Below are positions 22,746-35,831 of a DNA stretch of 64,000 bases, piece by piece (positions within the stretch are counted from its first letter, which is position 1; each line of letters starts with the position of its first letter). Source of the stretch: Paraburkholderia susongensis (GTDB taxonomy: Bacteria; Pseudomonadota; Gammaproteobacteria; Burkholderiales; Burkholderiaceae). The notes under the pieces are model-generated. The model did no database searches. It worked only from the letters and a program-made list of their open reading frames with translations, and was not told the origin of the DNA. The DNA lies in contig NZ_FXAT01000017.1 of the NCBI RefSeq assembly GCF_900177725.1, positions 1 to 64,000 of the forward strand, written 5' to 3'. A program made the translations under genes and the position numbers.

Positions 22746-24089
22746 TTGATCCAGGTTGTCGCCCTTATCGGTGCATTGTTTCTCGTTGCCCTCAACGGGT
22801 TTTTCGTCGCCGCGGAATTCGGTCTGGTGAAACTGCGGCAGACCCGCGTGCAAAGCCTCGCCACGCAGCACGGCATGCGCGGACGCCTGCTCGCGAAGGT
22901 GCACGGACAGCTCGACGCCTATTTGTCGGCGTGTCAGCTCGGCATCACGCTCGCATCGCTCGGGCTTGGCTGGATCGGCGAGCCCGCGTTCGCGCAATTG
23001 CTGATGCCGCTCTTCAAGGTGCTCGGCGTCGAATCGGAGCAGTTGATCCACGGGATTTCGCTGTTCTTCGCGTTCTCGTGCATTTCGTTCCTGCATATCG
23101 TCATCGGCGAACTCGCGCCGAAGTCGCTCGCGATCCGCGAGGCGGAGAAGGTCTCGCTATGGGCGGCGATGCCGCTGTACGGCTTTTACTGGGCGATGTA
23201 TCCGGCCATCTGGCTGCTCAACACGAGCGCGAACATGGTGCTGAAGGTCGCGGGGCTCGACACCGATCACGGCCACGACTCGCGTTACTCGACCGACGAA
23301 CTCAAGCTGATCCTGCGCGGCCGCCGCGCGCATGTCGCGAGCGAGCGCGGTTCGCCCGATGGCGCATACAGCCAGGACGAATGGAACACGATCGCGCATT
23401 CGCTCGATTTCTCGCGCATGACCGTCTCGGACCTGATGCGGCCGCCGCATGAAATGGTGGGGCTGCGGCGCGATCTGCCGTTGCGCGACAACATGCAGGT
23501 GGTCGCACGGCATCGCTTCAGCCGCTATCCGCTGTTCGAGGATGCGTCGGGCGAGCGCGTGGCCGGCATGATCCACCTGAAGGATCTGCTGCTCGCGCGC
23601 CAGGCGGGCAGCACGCTCGACGACCTCGGCCGCTACGTGCGTCCGGTCCAATGCGTGAGGCCGGACCTGCCGGCGCTCGAGCTGTTTCGCCGCTTCCGCA
23701 AGGGCGCGCCGCATTTTGCGCTGGTCGGCTACAAGCATGCGAAGCCGATCGGTTTCCTCACGCTCGACAATCTGCTCGGCGCGCTGGTCGGGCAGATTCA
23801 CGACGAATTCCGCCAGGGCGACGCCGACTGGACGCGCATGGACGACGGCACGCTGATGGGCAAGGGCAGCTTGCCGGTGGTGTCGCTGGAGCGCGCACTC
23901 GGCATCGATATCGACGAAGGCAAGGCCGAATCGGTGGGCGGGCTCGTGATCCAGGCGCTCAACGATCTGCCTACCGAAGGACAGCGCGTCGAGTTCGAGC
24001 ACTTCGACGTGGTGGTCAAGAAAATGAAGGGGCCGCGCATCGTGCTCGTGCGCGTGTATCCGAAGATGTTCGACGACGAGGGCGGCTGA
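22746..24089 (+). CDS. hemolysin-family CNNM/CBS-domain membrane protein
   Basis: About 447 residues. An N-terminal CNNM (DUF21) membrane domain holds GALFLVALNGFFVAAEFGLVK and further hydrophobic segments to about residue 150. A pair of CBS domains spans about 200-330 (MTVSDLMRPPHEMVGL, SRYPLFEDASGERVAGMIHL), and a C-terminal CorC_HlyC transporter-associated domain spans about 350-440. Family members are tied to Mg or Co ion handling. No ATG fits: TTG at 22746 has GGAG 9 bases upstream; TTGs at 22725 and 22728 are alternatives. Confidence 0.9.
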   Translation: MIQVVALIGALFLVALNGFFVAAEFGLVKLRQTRVQSLATQHGMRGRLLAKVHGQLDAYLSACQLGITLASLGLGWIGEPAFAQLLMPLFKVLGVESEQLIHGISLFFAFSCISFLHIVIGELAPKSLAIREAEKVSLWAAMPLYGFYWAMYPAIWLLNTSANMVLKVAGLDTDHGHDSRYSTDELKLILRGRRAHVASERGSPDGAYSQDEWNTIAHSLDFSRMTVSDLMRPPHEMVGLRRDLPLRDNMQVVARHRFSRYPLFEDASGERVAGMIHLKDLLLARQAGSTLDDLGRYVRPVQCVRPDLPALELFRRFRKGAPHFALVGYKHAKPIGFLTLDNLLGALVGQIHDEFRQGDADWTRMDDGTLMGKGSLPVVSLERALGIDIDEGKAESVGGLVIQALNDLPTEGQRVEFEHFDVVVKKMKGPRIVLVRVYPKMFDDEGG

Positions 24090-24110
24090 GCGCAGCCGTA
24101 AACCTCCGCC

Positions 24111-27017
24111 TCAACTGCGCGGCACGCCATCCTCGACAAGCACCGCCACCGGCATCGCGGCCAGCGCGTCGCGCAGATACAGCAGACCGTTGTCGTCGAC
24201 CTTCGGCGCGGCGGGACTCAGCCAGTCGAATAGCGCCCGCGCCGACAGATCGGACGGCATCTCGACCGCCGTATCCGCCCAGTGCGCTGGATCGACGAGC
24301 GGTAAATCTCCTCGAGCGCCGGGAGCATTGTCAGCCTCACTCGCCGCCTGACCCACCTCACCCGCATCCAGCAACCCCACCGCAAGCCGGCTCGCGACCA
24401 CCACGGCCCACGCACTGCCAAGCCGCCGCGCAAAAGCAATCACATGCGAGGCCTGCGCGCCCCGCACCGCGAGCGGCAGATACGCGCCCTGACCCAGCAG
24501 CTCCGGCAGATGCGCGCGCCCCGCGAGCACGCGCTGGATCACCGCGAGCTTCACGCGTCCATCGCGCCACGTGGAGAGGAATTCCGACGGCGGCGTCTGC
24601 GTGAGCCATGCCTCGCGTTTCGCGAAATCGACGGGCCGGCGGTTGTCGGGATCGACGAGGCTGAAGTCCCACAACTCGGTGCCCTGATAAAGATCGGGAA
24701 TCCCAGGCGATGTGAGGCGCAGCACCGTCTGCTGCAAGCTGTTGAGTACGCCGGCGCGGCCGATGCGCTCGACGAAGGCCGACAGCTCCTTGAGGAATCC
24801 ATCGCGCCGCTGCGGCGCGAGGATGCCGAACAGGAAGTCGCGGCAGCCCGCTTCGTACGCTTCGTCGGGCGCGAACCAACTGGTTTGCAGCTTCGCTTCG
24901 CGCAGCGCCTTCAACTGCCATTGCGCGACGCGCTCGGCCAACTCCCGGACGCCGGCTTCGTCGTCCGCGCGCAACTGGGGCGGCCAGCAGCCCACCAGCG
25001 TCTGATACAGCATCGCTTCGGCGGCGGGGCCGGGCGCCCACGCGTCGCTCCTGTCATGGCTCACGCTGCTGATCGGCTTGCCGTCGAGCGCGCGCCGCTG
25101 CGGCGCGTTCAATGTCGACCATGCGCGCAGCGTCGCGCTCCAGTCGTCGGCGATCTCGCTTAGCACTGCGAGTCGCGCGCGCACGTCTTCGCCGCGCTTG
25201 TGATCGTGCGTGGCCGTGGCGAGCAGCGCATGCGGAAAGCGCTGCGCGCGCTCCAGATTGCCCGCGTGAAACTGCTCGACCGGCAGCGCGAACTCGTCCG
25301 GGTCCGAGCCGACTTCGTTGCGCGACAGCAGGCGGCCGTAGCGATAGCACGCGGTGTCCTCGATCGCCTTCGCGGCGAGCGGCGCGCTCAACTGCGAGAA
25401 CAGCGTCTGCGCGTTGCGCCGCGACGAGCCCGCATGCGCCGGCGGCCCGCCGTTCTGGGCCGGTTGCTGCTGCGCGCCGGGTCGCGCGGGCGGCGCGTCT
25501 TCAGCGCTGCCGCCGAGCCACGCATTCACGCGTTCGAGCGCGGCATGGTCCGCGGGCGGCAGCGTCGTGCGCGCGCCGGCCAGCGCCTCGTCGAAATAGA
25601 CGTTGTCGGCGGCGCTGCGCAGGCCGTTCTGCGGATAGATGCGGTACACCGGGAAATGCACGACCAGTTCGGTCAGCACGCGGCGCAGCGTCGTGAACGT
25701 GAAGTCGCGTGTGGTCAGCGAGTCGCGCGCAATGCGGTGCAATGCGCGGGCGGCGCGATCGAGTTCCGCGGCGAGGTTTTCGGCGAGAATCTTGCGCCGC
25801 GCGGCAAGCGCTTCGTCGGCGAAATGCGGGCTGCGGCCGGTCAGTTCCGCCCACGTGCGCGCGAGCGGCTCGGCGCCGGCCGGATCATGCAGCAGCGCGC
25901 CCACGTCGTTCATGAAGTCGTAGCCGGTCGTGCCGTCGACGGGCCAGTCGTCGCGCAACGGCTCGCCGCGTCCGAGAATCTTTTCAACCACGACGTATGG
26001 TGCGGAGTCGCGCAACTCGGTGAGCCGTTGCCGCAAACGCTGGCAGTATTCGCGCGGCTCGGCGAGCCCGTCGATGTGATCGATCCGCAGGCCGTCCACG
26101 AGCCCGTCGCGGTACAGACGAAAGATCAGCGCATGCACCGCGTCGAACACCTCGGGCCGCTCCACACGCACGCCCGCGAGCGTCGAGAGGTCGAAGAAGC
26201 GCCGCCAGTTCACTTCGTCCGATGCGGCGCGCCACCACGCAAGCCGGAAATGCTGCCGTTCGAGCAGCCGATGCAGCCGGTCGCGCGTGACGGGATCGTC
26301 GGGCGCGTACGTCTCCAGCACGAACTCGATCGCGGAGCCGCCGTTCTGCGCGACGAATTCGCGCAGCGCGTCGCGCGCTTCGGCGGCGCGCGGCTGATCG
26401 GCGGGCTGCGTCGTGAGTCCCTGAAAGCGATTGGCGAGCGCGCTCAGGTCGGCGCGATCGGCGCTTTGCAGGATCGCCGCGTAATCGATCGGGCTCACCG
26501 GAAACGCGTGCGGACCGTAGCCGATGAAGAAGCGCCCGCTGTCGGCCGCGAAACGCAGCGCGATGCGGCCTGCCGCGAGTTCTTCGCCGTAGGACGCGCC
26601 GAGCGTCGGCAGCAGCACCTTCCCGCGCAAGGCGGGGTCGGGCGAGTGCCAGTCGACGTCGAAATGGCGTGCATACGCGCTGTGGCGTCCCCATTCGAGA
26701 ATGTCGAGCCACCACGCGTTGCCCGATCCGTCCACGCCCATATGGTTCGGCACCATGTCGGCGATGAGCCCCATGCCGTGCGCGCGGAGCTTCTCGACGA
26801 GGCGCTTCAGGCCCGCCTCGCCGCCGCATTCGGCGCTGACCTCGGTGTAGTCGACGGTGTCGTAGCCGTGCGTCGAGCCAGGCTCCGCTGTCGTGATCGG
26901 CGATGCATACAGGTGGCTGATGCCGAGCGCGGCGAAGTATTCGACGTGGCGCGCGGCGTCGTCGAACGTGAAGCCCCGATGGAACTGGAGGCGCAGCGTG
27001 GAGCGTGGGACGGTCAT
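24111..27017 (-). CDS. treY: maltooligosyl trehalose synthase
   Basis: Intramolecular transglucosylase that turns the reducing end of a maltooligosaccharide into a trehalosyl end. It is 968 residues, with the TreY N-terminus PRSTLRLQFHRGFTFDDAARH. GH13 motifs: region I ADMVPNHMG (about 87-94), nucleophile Asp313 in GLRIDHIDGL, acid/base Glu345 in VVEKILGRGE, and ATHDHKRGEDVRARL late in the protein. The C-terminal domain ends in PDLYQGTELWDFSLVDPDNRRP and family tail. It is the last gene of the minus-strand glucan cluster; its ATG overlaps the malQ stop by 4 bases. Confidence 0.97.
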   Translation of the reverse strand: MTVPRSTLRLQFHRGFTFDDAARHVEYFAALGISHLYASPITTAEPGSTHGYDTVDYTEVSAECGGEAGLKRLVEKLRAHGMGLIADMVPNHMGVDGSGNAWWLDILEWGRHSAYARHFDVDWHSPDPALRGKVLLPTLGASYGEELAAGRIALRFAADSGRFFIGYGPHAFPVSPIDYAAILQSADRADLSALANRFQGLTTQPADQPRAAEARDALREFVAQNGGSAIEFVLETYAPDDPVTRDRLHRLLERQHFRLAWWRAASDEVNWRRFFDLSTLAGVRVERPEVFDAVHALIFRLYRDGLVDGLRIDHIDGLAEPREYCQRLRQRLTELRDSAPYVVVEKILGRGEPLRDDWPVDGTTGYDFMNDVGALLHDPAGAEPLARTWAELTGRSPHFADEALAARRKILAENLAAELDRAARALHRIARDSLTTRDFTFTTLRRVLTELVVHFPVYRIYPQNGLRSAADNVYFDEALAGARTTLPPADHAALERVNAWLGGSAEDAPPARPGAQQQPAQNGGPPAHAGSSRRNAQTLFSQLSAPLAAKAIEDTACYRYGRLLSRNEVGSDPDEFALPVEQFHAGNLERAQRFPHALLATATHDHKRGEDVRARLAVLSEIADDWSATLRAWSTLNAPQRRALDGKPISSVSHDRSDAWAPGPAAEAMLYQTLVGCWPPQLRADDEAGVRELAERVAQWQLKALREAKLQTSWFAPDEAYEAGCRDFLFGILAPQRRDGFLKELSAFVERIGRAGVLNSLQQTVLRLTSPGIPDLYQGTELWDFSLVDPDNRRPVDFAKREAWLTQTPPSEFLSTWRDGRVKLAVIQRVLAGRAHLPELLGQGAYLPLAVRGAQASHVIAFARRLGSAWAVVVASRLAVGLLDAGEVGQAASEADNAPGARGDLPLVDPAHWADTAVEMPSDLSARALFDWLSPAAPKVDDNGLLYLRDALAAMPVAVLVEDGVPRS

Positions 27018-29260
27018 GGCGTGTCGGGCTCCGAAGAAGCGTTGGACGAAGGAGCGGAGGGCCGCACTGAAGCCGAAGCCGAAGCCGAAGCGCCGGCGCG
27101 GCGCGCGCGGTCGACCGCGAGCAGGCGGTCATTGAACGCAGCGTCGTCGAACATGGCATCGACCGGCAGCGTCATGCGGCGGCGCCAGTTCGGATGCTCG
27201 TCGATCGAGCCCGGCAGGTTCGGCTGCTCGACGAGCGCGAGCAGGTCTTCGAGCGGGTACGTGACGAGCGGCCCCGGCGTCGCGGCGACGAACGCGAGCG
27301 CTTCGTCGACCGGCGCGCTCTCGGGCGGCGGTGGCGCGACGCCGGGCGCGGCGACGCCGGCTTGCTGGAACGCGCGCCACAACGCGGCGCGGTCGCGCGC
27401 GCGTTCTTTCTGCGCGGCCTGCTCGGGATCGCGCCCGTCGGCGCGCGCCATCGTCTGGCCGATCCGGTTGCGCCACGTGATGTCGCTGCCGCGCCACCAG
27501 CCGGCCACGGTCGGCAGATCGTGCGTCGTGGTCGTGCCGACCGCGTGGCGATCCCATTCGCGCGGCGCCTTGAAGCCGTTGCCGTCGCGCGCGCTCTCGA
27601 ACCACAGCACGCGAATTCCGTCGATGCCGTGCTCGCCGAGCCGCTCGCGAAAACCCGGTGGAACGGTGCCGAGATCCTCGCCGATCACGATCGCGCGATG
27701 CCGCCACGATTCGAGCGCGATCAGCCGCAGCAGGTCTTCGAGCGGATAGCGCAGATACGCGCCGTTGCGCGCGCTTTCGCCTTCGGGCACGAGCCACAGA
27801 CGCCGCAAGCCGAGAATGTGATCGATGCGGATGCCGCCGGCCTGCGCGAACGCGGCGCGCAGCATGTCGATGAAGGCGGAGAAGCCCTGCGTGCGCATCG
27901 CGCGCGGCGAGAACGTGGTGAGCCCCCACGACTGGCCGGCCTGGTTGAAGAGGTCGGGCGGCGCGCCGACCGACACGCCGCGCAGCATGTCGTCGGGATA
28001 GGACCACGCGTGACTGCCGGCGCTGTCGCAGCCCACCGCGAGATCGGCGATCAGGCCGATCGCCATGCCGGCTTCGCGCGCCACGTGCTGCGCATGCGAC
28101 AGGCCGCGCGCGGCGAGCCATTGCAGGAACAGATGAAAGTCGACTTCATCGCGATGCGCGGCGGCGAATGCTTCGACTTCGGGGCTGCGCGGATCGCGCA
28201 ACGCCTCGGGCCAGTTGCGCCAGTGCGCGTCGCCGCCTTGCGCGAGCTGCGCGGCCTGTAGCGCTTCGAAGCGCGCGTGATCTTCGAGCGCGCGGCCGGC
28301 GCGTTCGCAGAAGCCGTGGAATTCGAGCGCGCGCTGCGTGTGCTGCGCGCGCTCGTGCGCGTTGAACTGTTCGTAAAGCGCGCGCAGTACCTTGAGCTTG
28401 AGCGGCGTCGCGTTCGGCCAGTCGATCAGCGGCTCGTCCTCGTAGTTCGACCCGGCGCTGCCTCCATGTTCGGACGAAAGCACGGACGCGAGCGCGGCGC
28501 GCATCGCGGCGGCGCCGAACATCGCCGCGGGATCGATATGCGTGACGTTGAGCCATAAACGCGACGACGGCGCATACGGGCTGAAGCGCTCCGGCTGCGC
28601 GCTGAACATTGCATGGGTCGGACTCACGGCGAGCGCGTGCGCGCCGCGCTTCGCGCTGTGCTGCGCGAGCTGCGCGAGCGCCGTGTAATCGCCGATGCCG
28701 CCGTCGCCGGTACGGCGCAAGCCGTATAGTTGCGCGGCGATGCCCCAGAGCGGCGGCGCGGGCGGCGCGTCCTTGCCCGCACCGTCATGCAGCGTGCGCC
28801 ACGCATCGGCGACGGTGTAGCTGCGCGGCGGCGCGACCGCGAGCGTCACGTGTTGATCGTTGATGACGAGCGTGTGATAGCCGGGCTCGTCGATCGGCGC
28901 GAGCAGCGCTTCCTCGCCCTTCGGCGCCGTGAAGCGGCCGTCGATGATCGAACCGCTTTCGAGTTCGATCCGGTAATGGCTGCCCGATTTGATCGCGGCC
29001 GCGGGCAGCGCGATGCCGCGCCCGACCACCGAAGTCATCAGCGGCGGCATCTTGCGGCCCGATAGTTCGGCCTCCAAAGCAGCGGCGCTCTGACGGACCT
29101 GGGTGGCGTTGCCGCACGGCAGGCCCATGCGTTCGAGCAGTGTCGCGAGCGTGCTCTCGGGCACGTGCTGTGTCGTGCGATGCGCGTCCTGCCATTCCAC
29201 CTCGAAACCTGCGCGAGCGGCGAGTGCGGCGATCCTGTCGTTGGGGCGTCGGGTCGTCAC
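27014..29260 (-). CDS. malQ: 4-alpha-glucanotransferase (amylomaltase)
   Basis: GH77 disproportionating enzyme that transfers maltooligosyl units between glucans. About 748 residues from GTG 29260. The core holds SPTHAMFSAQPERFSPYAPSSR-like substrate loop, nucleophile Asp in GGIRIDHILGLRRLW, Glu in VIGEDLGTVPPGFRE, and Asp in TTTHDLPTVAGWW. The N-terminal about 140 residues resemble the MalQ-specific domain of E. coli-type long amylomaltases. The GTG overlaps the treZ stop (GTGA) and has AGGAG 9 bases upstream; an ATG at 29335 would lie inside treZ. The C-terminus is Ala/Ser-rich and variable. Confidence 0.95.
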   Translation of the reverse strand: MTTRRPNDRIAALAARAGFEVEWQDAHRTTQHVPESTLATLLERMGLPCGNATQVRQSAAALEAELSGRKMPPLMTSVVGRGIALPAAAIKSGSHYRIELESGSIIDGRFTAPKGEEALLAPIDEPGYHTLVINDQHVTLAVAPPRSYTVADAWRTLHDGAGKDAPPAPPLWGIAAQLYGLRRTGDGGIGDYTALAQLAQHSAKRGAHALAVSPTHAMFSAQPERFSPYAPSSRLWLNVTHIDPAAMFGAAAMRAALASVLSSEHGGSAGSNYEDEPLIDWPNATPLKLKVLRALYEQFNAHERAQHTQRALEFHGFCERAGRALEDHARFEALQAAQLAQGGDAHWRNWPEALRDPRSPEVEAFAAAHRDEVDFHLFLQWLAARGLSHAQHVAREAGMAIGLIADLAVGCDSAGSHAWSYPDDMLRGVSVGAPPDLFNQAGQSWGLTTFSPRAMRTQGFSAFIDMLRAAFAQAGGIRIDHILGLRRLWLVPEGESARNGAYLRYPLEDLLRLIALESWRHRAIVIGEDLGTVPPGFRERLGEHGIDGIRVLWFESARDGNGFKAPREWDRHAVGTTTTHDLPTVAGWWRGSDITWRNRIGQTMARADGRDPEQAAQKERARDRAALWRAFQQAGVAAPGVAPPPPESAPVDEALAFVAATPGPLVTYPLEDLLALVEQPNLPGSIDEHPNWRRRMTLPVDAMFDDAAFNDRLLAVDRARRAGASASASASVRPSAPSSNASSEPDTP

Positions 29261-31173
29261 GCGTGATGCTCCTGTTGGCCCGCAACGCGCGCATCGTGAC
29301 CGCTCGCGTATTCGCTGACGTCGCCGGTCAGCCACGCGACGAACGCATGCGCGGGCAGCACGTGGGCGTCGATCCGTTCGGGCACGCGCGGCGGGGTTTC
29401 GAAAATCACTTTGCCGTCCGGCACGTGATCGAACCCGACATCGTGCGGCGAGAGATTCAGCGCAAGCGACAGCGTTTCACCGTCGCCGAGTTTCCAGCGC
29501 GCGACGAGCGCGTTCGCGTCGCCCCCATCGGCCGCGCGCAGCACGTTCGCGCCGAGCGCCTTGCCGTGCTGCAAACGCGGCGTGATGAGCTTCGCGCGCA
29601 CCGCGAGCGCGGACTTGTAGAAATGCAGCCAGTCGAGGCGGTCGTGCGCGAGCGTTGCATCGGGCGTTGCATCGGGCGCGGGCGGCGACGATGCCGTGAA
29701 GGTCTGCGCGTCGTTCGGATCGGGAATCCGCGCGCGCCGTTTTTCGTCGCTGAACGCGGAGAAGCGCGCGAATTCGCGGCGCCGTCCTTCGCGCACGGCG
29801 TCGGCGAGTTCTCCGGTGTAGTCGGTGAAAAACAGGAACGGCTGTTTCGAGCCGTATTCCTCATCCATGAACAGCAGCGGAATCTGCGGCGACAGCAGAA
29901 GGAGACCCGTGGCGGCGCGCAGCGCGTCGTCCGAAGTCAGCGTGCGCAAGCGCTCGCCGAGCGCGCGATTGCCGATCTGATCGTGGTTCTGCAGGAACAT
30001 CACGAAGGATGTGGGCGGCAGATGTCCGCTCGCTTCGCCGCGCGGTGCGCCGTCGTGAATCGGCGACGGGTCGCCCTGATACGCGAAGCCTTCGGATAGC
30101 ACGCGCGCGAGACGGCGGATCGGCTGGTTTGCATACGCGTGGTAATAGCCTTCGGTTTCGCCGGTCAGCAGCACGTGCAGCGTGTTGTGCGCGTCGTCGT
30201 TCCATTGCGCGTCGAAATGCGTGTCGAGCAGGCTCGCGCTGTTGTGCTCGTTTTCGAGCACCAGATGCACGTGGCGGCCATGCTGCACGCGCGCGCGGAT
30301 ATGGTCCGACAATTCGCGCAGCCATTCGTGATTGCCAATCGCATGCACCGCATCGAAACGCAGCCCGTCGACGCGATATTCGTTGATCCAGTACACGGCG
30401 TTGTCCGTGAAAAATTCGCTCACTTCGCTGCGCTCGAAATCGATCGCCGGGCCCCACGGCGTCGGCGCGCCTTCGCGGAAAAACTGCCGCGCATACGTGT
30501 GCAGATAGTTGCCGTCGGGGCCGAAGTGGTTGTAGACCACGTCGAGAAACACCATCAGGCCGAGACCGTGCGCGGCGTCGATCAACGCCTTCAGGTCTTC
30601 GGGGCGGCCGTACGCGGAATCGGGCGCATAGGGCAGCACGCCGTCGTAGCCCCAGTTGCGGCGGCCGGGGAAGTCGTTGAGCGGCATCAGCTCGAGCGCG
30701 GTGACGCCGAGCGCGGCGAGCGCCGGCAGGCGCTTCTGCACGCCCGCATAGCCGCCCATTGCACCGACGTGCAATTCGTACAGCACCGTTTCCTCCCAGG
30801 GGCGGCCATGCCAGCCGGTGTGCTCCCAGCGATACGCGCGCGGGTCGATCACTTCGCTCGGCCCATGCACGTCCTGCGGCTGGAAACGCGACGCGGGATC
30901 GGGCACCGCCTGTCCGCCGTCGAGCCGGAAGCGGTACAGCGTACCCGCGCCGCTTTCCACGGTCGCTTCGAACCAGCCGTTGCCGGCCGGCGTCATGTCG
31001 TGCATGCCCTGCGCGGGACCGTTTTCGACGGCCACCTGCACGCTCTTGCACGACGGCGCCCAGAAACGGAAGCGCGTGCGCGGTTTCGCGCCGCCAGCGC
31101 CGAGCAGTTGCGCGCTGAACGGCAGGCAATGCGCGTGATGATGCGCATGAGGATCAATCGGACTTTCGGACAT
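29257..31173 (-). CDS. treZ: maltooligosyl trehalose trehalohydrolase
   Basis: GH13 enzyme that releases trehalose from the product of TreY. It is 638 residues. An N-terminal beta domain (FRFWAPSCKSVQVAVENG) precedes the barrel: region I LDVVYNHFGPDGNYL, nucleophile Asp in GLRFDAVHAIG, Glu in HLVLENEHNSA, and Asp in FLQNHDQIGNRA. It shares 4 bases with malQ and follows glgX after 90 bases. Confidence 0.97.
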   Translation of the reverse strand: MSESPIDPHAHHHAHCLPFSAQLLGAGGAKPRTRFRFWAPSCKSVQVAVENGPAQGMHDMTPAGNGWFEATVESGAGTLYRFRLDGGQAVPDPASRFQPQDVHGPSEVIDPRAYRWEHTGWHGRPWEETVLYELHVGAMGGYAGVQKRLPALAALGVTALELMPLNDFPGRRNWGYDGVLPYAPDSAYGRPEDLKALIDAAHGLGLMVFLDVVYNHFGPDGNYLHTYARQFFREGAPTPWGPAIDFERSEVSEFFTDNAVYWINEYRVDGLRFDAVHAIGNHEWLRELSDHIRARVQHGRHVHLVLENEHNSASLLDTHFDAQWNDDAHNTLHVLLTGETEGYYHAYANQPIRRLARVLSEGFAYQGDPSPIHDGAPRGEASGHLPPTSFVMFLQNHDQIGNRALGERLRTLTSDDALRAATGLLLLSPQIPLLFMDEEYGSKQPFLFFTDYTGELADAVREGRRREFARFSAFSDEKRRARIPDPNDAQTFTASSPPAPDATPDATLAHDRLDWLHFYKSALAVRAKLITPRLQHGKALGANVLRAADGGDANALVARWKLGDGETLSLALNLSPHDVGFDHVPDGKVIFETPPRVPERIDAHVLPAHAFVAWLTGDVSEYASGHDARVAGQQEHHA

Positions 31174-31263
31174 GATGCTTCACCATTCGGGAATCTGCTA
31201 TCGAGCCGCGTTGCAATATCTCTGTCCAACATCTCTGCCGCGCCGGCGACGCTGCCACGCCGT

Positions 31264-33513
<2,250 letters not shown>

Positions 33514-33620
33514 GATTCCCCTTTCCTGTTCTGATTTATGAGCGCAAAGCCCGGGTTTTCATGAAACGGGCGCGCGGCGCATGTTCTCGCGCGCCGTGCG
33601 CCCGTGGTACGGCAGGTTCG

Positions 33621-35823
<2,203 letters not shown>

Positions 35824-35831
<8 letters not shown>
